Shown: positions 46,953-58,690, numbered from the stretch's first letter. The stretch: DNA of 64,000 bases from Stenopsyche tienmushanensis (GCA_008973525.1 WACJ01000247.1:248001-312000); one strand, 5' to 3'. The notes: generated from the letters alone by a model not told the origin. Program-made: numbers and translations.

Positions 46953-48512
46953 TAGACCTTTTTTATGAGGGTTAAAGGGGTCTTTTGAAAAGGGGTTTTG
47001 CTAAGTTTCACACACAGGTCCTATGATTTACTGAGGATCTGATTCAATTAGCAATTTTAGCGAGTCATCAACATATTTCTAGTGCTTTAATTCATGGTAA
47101 AAAATTTGACTGGGAGAGTACTGATGGGAAGTTTGAGTAGTCCAATTTATTCTGGATCGTCACATAAAGGTCCGTGATGCAGGAGACATCAGCAAGTGAG
47201 GCGTGAATGTAAATGTGTCTATAATGCTTCCAAAGAGCGTTATTTCCTCAAACGCAGTTGGGGCATCGATCCACAATGGTGCTTCGTGTGTGCTTTTCCG
47301 GAAGAGATTTTTCTCTACCCTCTCCCGAGGGGCAACACCGCAGAATCCTGGCGCCGCAGCGACCCTTGACTGATGTACATAGTCCAAACCAACTCTCCCT
47401 TTAGGCGACAAATCATATGTCTTCAATTCACTTATGCCATTGTGTCTGCCAAAATAAACTTTCCGTCCAAGACATGACGTTGGGAACGACACAAACACGC
47501 CGACGAAATTTAAATTAATACCAAGACCAAGCCGGGAATATCTCACAGCGTCTTGACCGTTTTGAGCTGCGGGAAAATAAACGAGATTTTTGAAGTAGGG
47601 GAGTCAGCAATCGACGATAACGATAAGGACAGTAATGGAGTGCGTCGGGATGCAGGCGGGATGCGACCCTCGTCGATCGATTTGACGTGTGTACTTTCCT
47701 AATTATGGCAGAGCCTGTAAAATAGACAATCAGGGATGATCGTAAATAAGGGGACAGGTGTAGCGAGGGATCGACCGGGATAACCCACTCATTAAATCCA
47801 CGTTACCTATCGTCCGAATAAGGGACGATCGGATCGTTACTCAAATTTCTGATGGGCGATTAACGCCATCGGATTTCCCCGACTCGTAAATTAAGTGGTG
47901 TTATGGGACAAGGTCTGCACTCTGCTTCCGCCCACTCAACATTTCAATTGACACCAGTTTAAGCATCCTCGGCGAATATGTATACGATGAAGATCGATAA
48001 ATTAAGACCGTGTGCAATGCCATCAACGATTTGATGGTTGATATTCGGGGTATCGAAAAGTATTCGCGTATTTTGAGATCCACTGACGGAATTGAATGCC
48101 ACAAAAGCTGTTTATGTTGAAGTGGTAACGATCCACAGTTGCCAATATTGGTTCCAGTAATTTAAATCCGGAAATAGAAGCTTAAGGGATGATCTTCGAA
48201 TATTGATGCGCTCAGATACAAGGCAAACAATCGAAGAGTTATCGCAAAGACTGGAATAATTCAAAATTAATCAAAAAAAGGAATAGGATGGGTAATATGG
48301 GGTAGGATGGGTGCCGTATAAATTCTAACGCCTAAGTCCGGATTGACAATAAAAAAGGTACTTTTGTGCATATGGGGGTTATGCATTAAAAAGTTTTTTG
48401 CTTCTAAGCCAGAAAGTTTTTGCAAAAAGGGATCTATGTGTTTCCAAAGTGTTGAATAATGAAAAAATTTTTTTTTAATAAATTTGAACTTTTTATGGCA
48501 AATACGCTACAT
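46953..48512. other. No gene confirmed; one 128-codon frame
   Basis: The minus-strand frame 47,546-47,160 is among the longest in the window and lies in GC-richer DNA. Its product has no motif I recognise, no evident signal peptide, and its stop-free run continues a little upstream of the ATG. It could be a coding exon, a repeat remnant or chance. A search against arthropod proteomes would decide. Confidence 0.3.
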
Positions 48513-48910
48513 TGGTGTCAGAAATGGAACAATGATTCATTTGTAAGGCAATTGTAGTACTTCAGAAGCAAGTCTTATAAATATGAACCAGTTGTCCATG
48601 GTTATATTTCTATTTGTTTCGTAGACAGGTTCACAAAATATATGACTAAAGACATGTTTGTCCTTTTTCATGCATATTAACTAAATAATAGTCTGAGAAA
48701 CCAATATTCTGCGGATTCGATTGATATGTGCTGAGCGGAGAGGGTGAGGAAGATTCGGGAACATGCATACATGTTGAATGCGTTCCGAGTCTGTAGTCCG
48801 TGAGGCTAATGATTAGTGATCTAGGGTTAAATCATAATTATTATTCTAAATGTTTGAGCTCGAATCTAGATAGTGCCTTTGTTATATTCTATGTGTTCAT
48901 GAAACTTTAA
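48500..48910 (+). mobile_element. LTR-retroelement fragment (pair of 15.33-15.71 kb)
   Basis: GCTACAT is followed by the primer site TGGTGTCAGAAATGG (48,513), then ~255 bp non-coding, then CGGGAACATGCATACATG, GAATGCGTTCCGAGTC and TGTAGTCCGTGAGGCTAATG, then on to ATCTAGATAGTGCC. It matches the minus-strand fragment at 15.33-15.71 kb over about 400 bp. TRIM-like: a primer site and possible LTR start with almost nothing between. Confidence 0.65.
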
Positions 48911-50340
48911 ACAATAAAACGGATCGTAAACGCAATGTTTGACTGCACATCACTTTAAATAAAGTGCTATGGAGTATCGCACGCAGCATGTGCGTGCATA
49001 CTCTGAATCACTCGAGTGCGCACTCATCATGTGAGTACATACCCAGTAATGGGTTGAAAGTAAATAAAAAAAAAATAGAAATTAAAACAAGAATCAGATC
49101 TATAAATATATTTTATTCCTTGAAGTATGGTCAACCCTCCTATAGCGTCCACTTCATTTGCGGCATCTTTTACGCACGCAACGTGTTAGTGAATTGCTTT
49201 TTTTTTTAACAAAATCGGTGCCTAACTTTTTATAGCGTTTTGTTTTTATAGGGTGGTCCATATCTCGACGCTGTAGAAGAGTTGACTGTGTACCATGTAT
49301 TTTTATATGCGGTTTTCAGGGACACATCTCCGTATTTTGTATGAGTTTTATATGTTTTTCGCGCATTTAAGGAACAAAATATTATTGTTATTAGGGAATT
49401 TAATAAACGAATTATATTCGTATAGAAAATTATTACAACCGAAGGATTTCCACAGTAAGCCCAGGATAAAAATGGAGTCAAATCCAATTGGTTGCATAAC
49501 CGCAACTTACTGCAAATAGACTGTGTCTTTGCAATGCCACATACCACCCTAAAGCTGCAATGCCAGAAAATCTAATCGAAAATAAATTCTAAGAAGTTTT
49601 CACGCTTGGATCGAATTTTAAATTTAGTCCCGTCAATATATGTAAGCGTCCCGGTTATCCAGTCCAAAGCGCCCAAAGAGAGAGCTTTTAAGCTATCGGT
49701 ATCTCTAATCCGGGCTCTTTAACCCCTTGACGGTTTCTATCTACTCTATACACTAGGACTTAATTAATGATTATGTTCGCAACGTCTTTGCTAAAACGAC
49801 TGAGATCTTAATGCACCCAAACACGACATTAAATGGACCATCGTCCGCCATACATCAACCGGCTTTGTCCCATCTCCGGCGTTTAAACAGCGACACCAGA
49901 GTTCCAAGACTATTTTTTAAAAGCCAAACGAATGATTACGCCCAAGATGTCATATTTGGCGAGAAAGTAGGTCTCGCAAAGACCCGGAAACTGTTCATTT
50001 CTGGCATTTTGCCCGGGAGAGTGCACCTATTTCGTGGTACATCCTGCACGCGAAATTCACTAATGCTTTGTATCACGCGGCCGCCCCGGAAAAACGACAA
50101 GAAAAAATGGTGACCCTTTTTTATCGATATTGACATGCAACGTCTAAAATATTACATATAGAAACGTCATTTTTACGAGCCCTGTGTGTTTAACTACATT
50201 GTTTTAATTTAAGACCGACGAAATATTTCCCGATGAAAATTTTCGTCTGTGGATAAAAATAAAAAAATGTGGGAAAAATGAGCTTAAGTGATTTGATCTC
50301 GGAGCGCTTCTCAAACTATGGGCGTGGAATATTTCAATAA
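48911..50340. other. No gene seen
   Basis: AT-rich; antisense-overlapping frames (105 and 74 codons at 49.2-49.5 kb; 100 and 66 at 49.8-50.1 kb). No recognisable domains. Confidence 0.4.
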
Positions 50341-50349
50341 TGATTAAAT

Positions 50350-50450
50350 TTTTCCTTTGGATGATTTCGTCACTGAAGAAAGAAGCCGAGAAGTAGCATC
50401 TTCTGTTGCGCAACGCACATATCATTCATAAATTTAAAGGTGAAAGAGTT
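50350..50450 (+). mobile_element. LTR junction (TGTTGCGCAACGC family), plus orientation
   Basis: The purine-rich tract GAAGAAAGAAGCCGAGAAG leads into TGTTGCGCAACGCACATATC at 50,404. The upstream CGTCACTGAAGAA is shared with the minus-strand copy at 12.36 kb. Confidence 0.65.
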
Positions 50451-50529
50451 TTGTTTATTTGAGAAAAGCTAAAAATACAATACAAAAATTTAGCCTCCAC
50501 ATTCGTTGGAGGTATCATTATCACATATT

Positions 50530-50950
50530 TAAATGCTAATGATTTGGCAATTCCTTTTTGCTGAGACACTTATTAAAACTAGCAAAAATTCCCGATTTTC
50601 CGACAAATTATTTATTTCCGCCGCTGCAGATGAATATATATACACTATAATACTTTGATGTGATTCGTAATTATATTACGGAGGAGTATTAAAATTCTGA
50701 ACCCCGTATCTATTGTATTTCATATCGATAATCCCATTATTAGAGTCGATGTGTAGTAAATACATCACCGGTAGGGAAAGGTTAATATAGCAATTTAAAA
50801 ACATATATGTATGTACTGTATATATGTATACATGGATTAGACAGTCACTGCCCCTGGGCATTGCCTAAGCTCGCCAATTAGTAGTTACACCACTGTTTCC
50901 AAGTGAATTTTTGAATCCTGAATTTTTCGAGATTACGTATACTATTGGAA
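50530..50950 (-). mobile_element. Fragment of the 33.86-kb hAT-like MITE, inverted
   Basis: Shares CATCACCGGTAGGGAAAG, the block ATCGATAATCCCATTATTAG, and GAAAAATTCAGGATTC (complemented) with 33,940-34,400. Roughly 400 bp align with moderate divergence. The true termini are missing. Confidence 0.75.
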
Positions 50951-52837
50951 ATATTTTTATTTACAAAAACGATTGAAAGCACTGGAGTGCATTTCCATTA
51001 CTTAGCTGATTATTTTGAACGAGCTCGCGCCGGTATGATAAATCCGTTCTTCAGCTGAATTTGAAGAGTCGACTTCGGCGAGGTGGTTGTCCTGCATTCC
51101 ATGGTTCGGTCAATTGTGTAATTATGAGGCTCAGTGTGGATATCCCCATGCCGATCATGGTATTATAACATGCACAAACATAATTTTCGGAGAAATTCAG
51201 TGGCGTGGTTCGCCTTCATAAAGACGTCTATCATTTTTGGGCCGAACGCATTATCCCCCAACTGGGAAGGCTGTTATACCACACACGAGGCCCTCAACAC
51301 GGGACCTACTCATGGCTTATTTAAATCGATGTTTTTACCATTTCAATACGATACCTAAACAGAAGAAAATCAATTAAATGCTCGATCCACAATAAAGCTC
51401 GGGATTTGCCCGAGCGGAGGGTCCCGTTTCCCGCTCGGATAAGACTTTATGGACACAATAAAAAACAGGGTTCCCTTGCAGTTTGAATGAAATGAGTGAC
51501 TGGGTATTTCACTTATCCACATTTACTTAACGTCATTCAATTTATCTCCCTATTCGGGCCGACATTAAGTCGGGCTGCCCCCCCTGGAATAATGGCAATA
51601 ACACACAGCCATGGCAGATAAAGGTTTCCCTCAATCGCAGTGTTTTACCGGTGCTCCGACATTCATTTGACACAAGATACACTTTTTCTAGGGATGCAAG
51701 CCTCCCCAATGCCAGATGCTCTTTGTGTGAGACTCTCAGCTTTTTTTTTCCAGCCCTTAGAGCCTTCGTCGGATGACCCTAACCGCCGACATTAAGTGCA
51801 TACAAGGAAAATAATAGAGACGCTCTGGATATAAGACAAAGCAAAATGGAAGACAATCGCATGAGAGTGTGCATTTAATCTCTAATAAAATTCGTCTTAC
51901 ATGAAGAATTCTTTTTATGACCGCCAAAGCTGCTGCATAATAGCTGCATACGATAAATGATTTAAAAAAATAAGTATAAAAAAGTATTCATCCAATGATA
52001 ATTCATTGGTGTCAGAACACGTCTTTTAAATGCTTCTATTCTGTTATTTATCTGCAGTCTCATGTTTCTTTGATGATTTGGCATAATACTAGATTAAATA
52101 AATGTTTTATGCTTAGTATTTATTTTGTAGGTAGCGAAAAGGTCAAAGGTCGACACATGGCGATTAAGCGAACTATCTAGCAAATTGTATTCCGCGAATT
52201 GGATACTACACAAACAAGTCGAGAGCTTAATCCAAATAGTGCCGCTGAAGCTTTGTCTACAATGAGGTACTGCCGGAGAATCGTGTTGCCTCCCCCATCA
52301 CCTCCTGAAGAATGCTCCTTCTACATTCTTTACGAACTCGAACCCAGAAACAATTAAGAACGGAGAGCTTTCAATTAGGGTCACATTCGACATGAAATTC
52401 TATACGCTTTTAAGCATTCGGCGACCCATATTTTTGCAAAATTGGATGCCGCCCTACCGAATATTTTCCGAGATAACTGAAAATGTCGAAGCGTTTTCTC
52501 GCGGCGACAATTCGGAAATAAATCGGAAGGAAAACGCCCTTTTACCGTAGCCGAGATAAAAGCAAATTTTATTTGTCCATCTTTGGGTCTGCACTTTACC
52601 GTCAGCTAGTATTTTTATAGGTGCGTTAAGACGTCCTTTCGAGGGGAATTCAAAGCTTCAAAAGTGCCACACGACCGTAAATGCTCGCTAAAAATATATT
52701 TTCTTTGCTACAATTTATTTTTAAATACGATTTGATCGGCTAATATAGTTATTCTAACTCAAGCTCTGAGTTTCAGATCAAAAATTTATATTTTGCTCAT
52801 TTAGAAAGGTACTGAGTGGGAAAAGCATATACACTTT
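50951..52837. other. No gene seen; primer-site-like word at 52,007
   Basis: TTCAT followed by TGGTGTCAGAACAC at 52,007 resembles the tRNA-Leu primer sites elsewhere but lacks the CGTTACA end. A 74-codon frame (51,134-51,358) is unrecognised. Confidence 0.35.
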
Positions 52838-53650
52838 GGTCTTTTTTTATGCGATTTTGAATTTATGCGGTTTTCAAAAATAATGGATCCATCATTTTTC
52901 TAAAGAGAACAAACCTTTTTTTTATGCGAATACGCATAAAAAAGGCAGGATCTGCGTAAAAAAAGTGAATGGTAAGAAAAAATTAAAATCGTGATAAACT
53001 TAGATCCCATATTTGTATGTCCACCACTTATCATCCGTATAAATCCACTTATCTGTCAGGATCGTCGCAGCGTGTATGAAACTTGTATTTAAATAAATAA
53101 ACACTATCGATAGCACACAATATTCGGGAATTTCTTCAATAAACATAAACAATACATATGAAATATACTTGAAATTGGTTCATTATATCATTATTATTTG
53201 ATAAATTTGGGTTAAAAATCTATACGTAATCTTACGACGTACGCAAGATACTCTCTCCGTCTCTGTCTGTCTCCGAGCTCAACGTGTAATAATTCTCTTT
53301 CTGAATTATTGGAATTCGGACACAACTCTGTGTCTTACCTCTTTGAGGGGTTAATCAGCGATTTAATTTTAAAATAAGACGATTTTAACACAGAAGGATG
53401 ACGAATAAATGTATGCTGACTGATAACGATAATTTGTACGATTATCGAGTAAAATAGACTTTAATAGTGTTTTTATTTATATGATTTTTTTATTAACTTT
53501 TTTTATGCGATTTTTGGTACATTCTATCACATTTATTTGAAGTTATGCGGTTTTTAAAAATAATGGAACCTATCCCCAAGTTTTGTATGTAGTTCCAGTC
53601 TTTTTTTATGCGATTTTTTTATGCAACTCCCCGTGGAACGTATCTGTATA
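52838..53650. repeat. Two family F copies with spacer
   Basis: 52,838-52,985 and 53,475-53,650 each hold TTTTTTTATGCGATTTT, then TTATGCGGTTTT and AAAAATAATGGA. They are in the same orientation. A family E copy (53,080-53,165, GATAGCACACAATATTC) lies between them. Confidence 0.65.
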
Positions 53651-54039
53651 CTGCACATAATAAAATAAACTCAAAAAAAAAAAATTACTAAATTTTACGG
53701 TTCTCAAAACGAAAATATGCAGCAGAAACTGAAAATTAAGAAGCCAATTGTAATAAATAGGCATGTGTTCATTATACACACTATTGAAGCTGATGAATAA
53801 TATTTTGATTGAATTAATCATATTTTGTGTAAGTTATGGCGTTTTAATCATCATCTACGAATTCCGAACGTTCATGTGGTACGCCCTAATAATTTCCTAT
53901 TTTATATTTTTGAAATCATACATGTACTTCTATTTAATTTTTCGATGCTGTTAATTAGATGAAGATGGTGATTCAAATATAAGCCGGAATTTTGCTGTAG
54001 AATGTGCGTTTTCTCGTAAATGAAGGTGTGAAATTTTGA
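53651..54039. other. No gene seen
   Basis: Very T-rich; the 63-codon hydrophobic frame at 53,763-53,954 reflects base composition. Confidence 0.4.
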
Positions 54040-54255
54040 GGAGACTTGGAAGCGATGGCTACGGTATTTTGGTACTCAAAAAGTATTTTGTTGATTGATT
54101 TTTTTACATGACAGACAGACGATGAATGCCACCTATTACTGCCAGCTGCTAGATGATTAAATGAAAACAAATTCCCTTCCTATGCGGCTTCTTTTCACGG
54201 TCCGATAGTAGACGTACCGACGAACGCCACACGTAACAGCATTCATAAAAATTAA
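54040..54255 (-). mobile_element. LTR remnant (TGTTGCGCAACGC family) joined to the 1.97-kb repeat
   Basis: 54,040-54,180 matches the LTR side of 43.24-43.35 kb (TTGATTGATTTTTTTACATG) and of 12.29 kb (CAGCTGCTAGATGATTAAAT). At 54,178 it switches to the 75-bp repeat CTTTTCACGGTCCGATAGTA, also at 1,966-2,045. Confidence 0.6.
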
Positions 54256-55377
54256 GCGCCTGTTGTTTTCTTTCTTTATTAATAAAAATATACCTCTTTT
54301 TATACAATTGTATATCAGCATTATATTAATTTATGATAGATATTTGAAACTGAAGCGTAACACATGGGCCACTTATCATTGATATAAAATGAGCATCCAT
54401 TATGATATTAAATATTTTATTTGGAAATAAAAATATTCATACACGTGCTGTGCGGTTTACGTGGTGATAGCACGTAAATATCATAATTTATTATTCAGGG
54501 GCAAAAAAACGTTAAAATTGTAAATAATCCCCGCAATGATAAAACATCATCAATAACATTAATGGACAATAAAACTCATGAAAGTAAGTTATACTGTTTG
54601 TGTGAAGGTAGCTCTTTGCGAATAAAGGGGAATTCTCCAGAAGTTTTCCCAGTGTCCTCGCATTTATGGTAACCAAATTGAATTATGGGCGAAATATGCG
54701 TCTGCCGAGGAACACGTGTTCCCGCCCGAACAACAACGGCGGGGGTTACTAGCGCTCCCTGCAACGACCCAATTCCCGATAAATAAATCGCGACCAATTT
54801 ATTATGCACTGGTTTCAATTCAACCCGACCGCGTCTCCAAATCTGACTGGTAAGCGCAAACCGCTAGATTTACTCCCATATTAATGGACGGTCTTAGGGG
54901 AGATTCGTTACCGGCGTCTTCTCCATCGCCAGACCAAGAAAAAGAATTGAAATTAAGCGCGGGGGCGATTTTTGGAAGACAATAAATCTCATACGCGCAA
55001 TTTACCCTCATCGCTCGTTTATGAATACACGCTTTAAATTTGTTGCTACCAGAAATAATGTTTTTAGCTCGGAGATAAATTCGGGGATTACCAGACGTGC
55101 CCTGCGGTATTACTCTTTTTCTCTCCCTGTGATGGATTTGGCCATCTGTTTTCATTAAACGTCATTTGCTATGGGCTCTTCAGTGATACAAAACTGAGGT
55201 TGAATCAATAGGATGATTTCGTCGCCTTTTAAAGTAAATTACGCAAAATTCATCCTATACTCTCTTCTCCGCCATCGACTTCTTCCAAAGATCTAACATA
55301 AAAGCACAACTGAAACATACAGTGATTATGTAACACCGAGAACATACTCAGGTCATAATATCATCTACAATGCTTTT
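54256..55377. other. No gene seen
   Basis: The minus-strand frame 55,155-54,820 (111 codons) and its neighbour (80 codons) are unrecognised. 54,650-55,150 has balanced composition and could be conserved non-coding DNA. Confidence 0.4.
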
Positions 55378-55640
55378 ATACCAAAATGAAAATGTCTGTT
55401 TGTATGTATGTATATGTTGTATACGCTTCAATACCATTCATCCGATTGCGATGAAACTTTGATGAGTTGTTGGGTGTGTATCTTAGAATGTTTTTAAATT
55501 AGCACAATCATTTAATGTGTACGGATTTGTTTGTTTTGCGATACGTTTTGCGGATGCGCTATCTTAACGCATATTGGTCTGGTGAAGTGAAGCGAATGCC
55601 ATGGGGAGGAACGGGAGGCCTTTCTGGCCTCCGTTGTGGC
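55378..55640 (+). repeat. Repeat family D, most complete single copy
   Basis: CAATACCATTCATCCGATTG, then CGATGAAACTTTGATGAG, then TTAGCACAATCATTTAATG, then ACGCATATTGGTCTGGTGA. It joins the upstream core (45.4, 60.4 kb) with the downstream part (20.2 kb). Confidence 0.7.
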
Positions 55641-56499
55641 TGTAATGTTTCAAATTCAAATATGGTGTATTAGTAAGTCAACGGTAAACCATATAAGGAG
55701 ATCACGATTTTCAGCGATTTAAGTAAAATAACATAAAATCACCTCACAGCACAGAGATTCTAGCTTTTGCTGAGCACTCCTCGAATAGGTAGTAACGCTC
55801 CATCATAACAGGACTCGCTCGATAAATAAGACAGTCGTTTGTAAAACACTATACAGGTTGTAACAATAAACCTGACCATAAAAGCAGTCACTGGAGTAGT
55901 TTGCGGCAAGCTTCGCTTCCAAAAAACAATTGCAAAAGTGCTCAAACAAGTAGCAAATAACGAGTATCGGTAGCTCATTTGAGCGCCGCTCCTAGGATGC
56001 GCTTTCAGCGCATCGCGAATGCACTCAATTGCATTTGTGCAGCACTTTGCCTCTCTCCTTTGCGATGCCGAATATTATAATACAAAATTAATTCAATTTT
56101 CGGCTTTCCACGACGAGCAACTTTGATTCCCGCGAACTCTACTAAATGGGCATCACAAATTAATGTTTGAATAATAAAAAAGACGTCCCGGTATTAGAGC
56201 GTCTTTCATCTTTGTCCACTGCCGAATTACGAGGGGCGATGTTATTTTATTTATTTATTTGTAATAATGAACTTCTCAAGGAGCTTAAATGCTTCTATGG
56301 AAGCGCTTAATCCTCCCTCGGATTATGAACGAGGGTGGTATTAACGCAGCCACATTTGTTCACAAATTCAAATACAAAATTACTTTATATTTTAAATAGA
56401 AAGCAGGCTTACGAGCTTGCTCTCAAAATGATTCAAACACGCCATGTGCCTATGCTTTTAAATTATTGTTTAAATCATGATCTGAACAGATCATATCCT
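55641..56499. other. No gene seen
   Basis: Short unrecognised frames (64-72 codons). Confidence 0.4.
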
Positions 56500-56650
56500 T
56501 ATGATAGTCTTGGCCGTGGGAAGACCTGATCTTTCTGCAAACTTCTCCTATCTCGTAACTGTAGTATTTATCTTGACGTAATTGGCGAAGAAATGGGCAA
56601 TGAGGTCAGCAAGGGGGTTTACAACGTTACACTGGTGTCAGAAGTGGGAT
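56500..56650 (+). mobile_element. LTR end plus perfect tRNA-Leu primer-binding site
   Basis: GATCTTTCTGCAAACTTCTC, then ATCTCGTAACTGTAG resemble 1,860-1,905. The block ends AACGTTACA, one spacer base, then TGGTGTCAGAAGTGGGA at 56,633-56,649. All 17 bases complement the insect tRNA-Leu 3' end, including CCA. This is the best-preserved primer site here. No gag follows. Confidence 0.75.
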
Positions 56651-57211
56651 CTTCAACGAAATGCTGACAAAGAGAATGAAAAAAGCGACGCATCATTTTT
56701 TCAAAGTTAGTATAAATATAATATATAACTCGGCATAATTTTTTCTTATTTTTCTTCAAAGAATGTAAAATATAAAGTTAAGACTGGGGATTTGATCGAT
56801 CGTCTCGATCTTGTTTTCCTGCATGTAGTAGTGTTTTATTCGTCCCCATCTCCCTCTTGTGCTGACCTCTTCTACGATCCGATGGTGAACAGACCCAGGG
56901 CCGTCATCCGAATTTATTGTGATTTTTTTTGAAATTTACTTTAAATTATTCAATATTAATAAATGAAGAGTTTCTTATATACAACCTCATGAAGTAGATG
57001 TATGATCAAAGCAAAAAATAGGCGTGCCTTCGTATATAAAACATATAGAGGTATCATGGGAGCATAAGAAGAGTCGTTGGAAACGATGGCGAAAATTGGT
57101 TTCTTCGCCTTTGCCGCCGAGCCTAAGTGGTTCAATTTGGCTGGAAACGTTCGCGTTAATCGTTTCCTCCATATCTTTGACAATAAAATTGGCGAAAACA
57201 AGTTCACTAAC
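56651..57211. other. No gene seen (candidate intron)
   Basis: Lies downstream of the candidate exon's donor site on the minus strand. Confidence 0.4.
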
Positions 57212-57322
57212 CTTGGCGAGTTGATGCTGCAATTTAGCCACCGCCATCCTATCTCTTTGGGCATTCGAGGCTTCCGCTTCGAGCCTCTGCTCCAACTGGC
57301 GAATCCTGGCTTCGAGCGCCTC
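57212..57322 (-). CDS. Candidate internal exon, coiled-coil protein (partial)
   Basis: On the minus strand, a T-rich tract and AATTTCAG (57,330-57,323) precede a 111-bp open segment ending AAG, followed by the donor GTTAGTG (57,211 downwards). The segment is exactly 37 codons, phase 0 at both ends if read as GAG GCG CTC. It encodes a heptad-like charged helix (EALEARIRQLEQRLEAEA, then KLQHQLAK) rich in E, R, L, Q and A. It has higher G+C and more C/G third positions than the flanks. No other exon of the same gene is identifiable in the window, so introns would be long. The gene is not recognised. The frame extends beyond both splice sites, so length alone does not prove coding. Confidence 0.6.
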
Positions 57323-57345
57323 CTGAAATTATTTTCAAAGGTTAA

Positions 57346-57377
57346 AAATAAAATAAATAAATAAATAAATAAATAAA
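57346..57377 (+). repeat. (AAAT)n microsatellite
   Basis: About eight AAAT/AAATA units directly upstream (on the minus strand) of the candidate exon acceptor. Confidence 0.9.
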
Positions 57378-57821
57378 ATGTGTACAAGCAATTCTGGTGC
57401 CGTATTAAAAAGGTCAAAAAAGCCGCGGCCCCTCGAAGCGGCGACGGTAGATAAAAAAGGCCTATCGGTCGTTGGCAGAATTTTATTTGCATAGGAGAAA
57501 TTCCGCATTTTCATTTCTTGCATTGCGACAGGAAGGGGTTGAGAGGGTACTTTATGTCCCATAATTGAATGCAAGCTCACGCCCGACCCCTCCCCATCGC
57601 CCAAATACCATTTACCACAAACACCGTAATGACTATTCGGGTTTAAAAGGACCAAATAATTAATTATGATTCCGTTCGTATTCCGCAAGAAACTCAACGT
57701 TGAATTTAGAAAGTCGACGCTATTGTTCGCAACGACCATTGTTGAGGAATATTCCAGAGAAACGTATTAAAAATGACTTGTATTTAATATTTGATTGTAT
57801 ATAAATTTATATTTTATTCAA
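57378..57821. other. No gene seen
   Basis: 134- and 178-codon minus-strand frames cover this area. Part of their length overlaps the candidate exon and microsatellite; neither has a domain outside the coiled-coil segment. Confidence 0.4.
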
Positions 57822-57985
57822 CCATAGATCGCTAATCATTAGTCTCACAGACTACAGACTTGAAACGCGTTCGATATCTATGCATGTTGCCGAACCGAAA
57901 ATTGACGATGTTACATTTTCGTTGTAGCATTTTCTTAATCTTTGAAACTAATATGTAGTGACAGTGTAACTCGAAAATATGATAA
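57822..57985. repeat. Repeat family A, short copy with both ends
   Basis: CATAGATCGCTAATCATTAG, TCTCACAGACTACAGACTT and CGATATCTATGCATG at the left. ACTAATATGTAGTGACAGTG then TAACTCGAAAAT at the right, as at 16,045. About 160 bp in all, a compact version of the 15.4-16.07 kb arrangement. Confidence 0.7.
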
Positions 57986-58618
57986 AATATGAAGATTGAA
58001 TTTCGATTGAAAAATACGACATTATATATGGATGATCCCATTATTCGTTCTTAAAACATATGGTATGATATCAACGTTGATGAATTACCGATTGCATATT
58101 TTATAAAGGGCGAGAGCACTTTTAACATCGAAATGATGAATGTGCATCCCTCATCCCCCATCGGAGCAATTTGAGTCCTTTGTTCGAGGCACCTCCAAGT
58201 ATCGGGATACAAGCGAAAGGCTTGCAAAATTATTGAATGGCAGACATTGATGAATCGATTCGGGGACGCCGTGCGGGGTGACCTTATCAGGCGTCGCTTT
58301 GTCTTCCCCGAAAACGTCACTATTGCGCCTTATCAGCGGGCGCATGCAACCCGCATCACATCTCGGTTAGGCTCATTGCCTGGCGACAATAACTAGGCGT
58401 GCTTCGAGTGTCCAGTTATCATACTCGGAAATCACTGAATCTCAAATAGTTATATAATATTTCATCTAATAAAAATCAGATTTATTTATCATCGACTTTG
58501 CTTATATAAACAGTCAAATTTAGATAACAATGTTATGCTTACGCATTTTAATGAATTTAGATAAAGATTGTGATGGATTTTAGCACAAAAATATGTTTAA
58601 AAAATTGGCGTTTATCGG
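57986..58618. other. No gene seen
   Basis: Minus-strand frames of 64-89 codons near 58,051-58,345 are unrecognised. Confidence 0.4.
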
Positions 58619-58690
58619 GCGATGGTGGTGTAATGGTCAGCATAGTTGCCTTCCAAGCAGTTGATCCGGGTTCGATTCCCGGCCATCGCA
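58619..58690 (+). tRNA. tRNA-Gly (anticodon UCC)
   Basis: A 72-nt cloverleaf. The acceptor stem GCGATGG pairs with CCATCGC, with discriminator A. A-box-like TGGTGTAATGG and B box GGTTCGATTCC are present (internal RNA polymerase III promoter). The anticodon loop CTTCCAA gives UCC at 58,652-58,654. CCA is not encoded, as expected in eukaryotes. A T-run at 58,695-58,701 is the terminator. Identical to the copy 560 bp downstream. It decodes glycine GGA/GGG codons. Confidence 0.98.

Noticed and set aside
47160..47546. 128-codon minus-strand frame as a possible gene
   Set aside because: No recognisable motif, no splice or promoter context, and similar lengths arise by chance in GC-richer patches. 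Left as unconfirmed.
53763..53954. Hydrophobic 63-codon frame as a membrane peptide or nuclear mitochondrial insert
   Set aside because: The hydrophobicity follows from T-rich DNA. No mitochondrial gene order or recognisable mitochondrial protein could be matched.
56956..57492. 178-codon minus-strand frame, the longest in the window
   Set aside because: Its coding-like part is confined to the 111 bp between an acceptor and a donor site; the rest translates the (AAAT)n microsatellite and AT-rich flanks. I list only the candidate exon.
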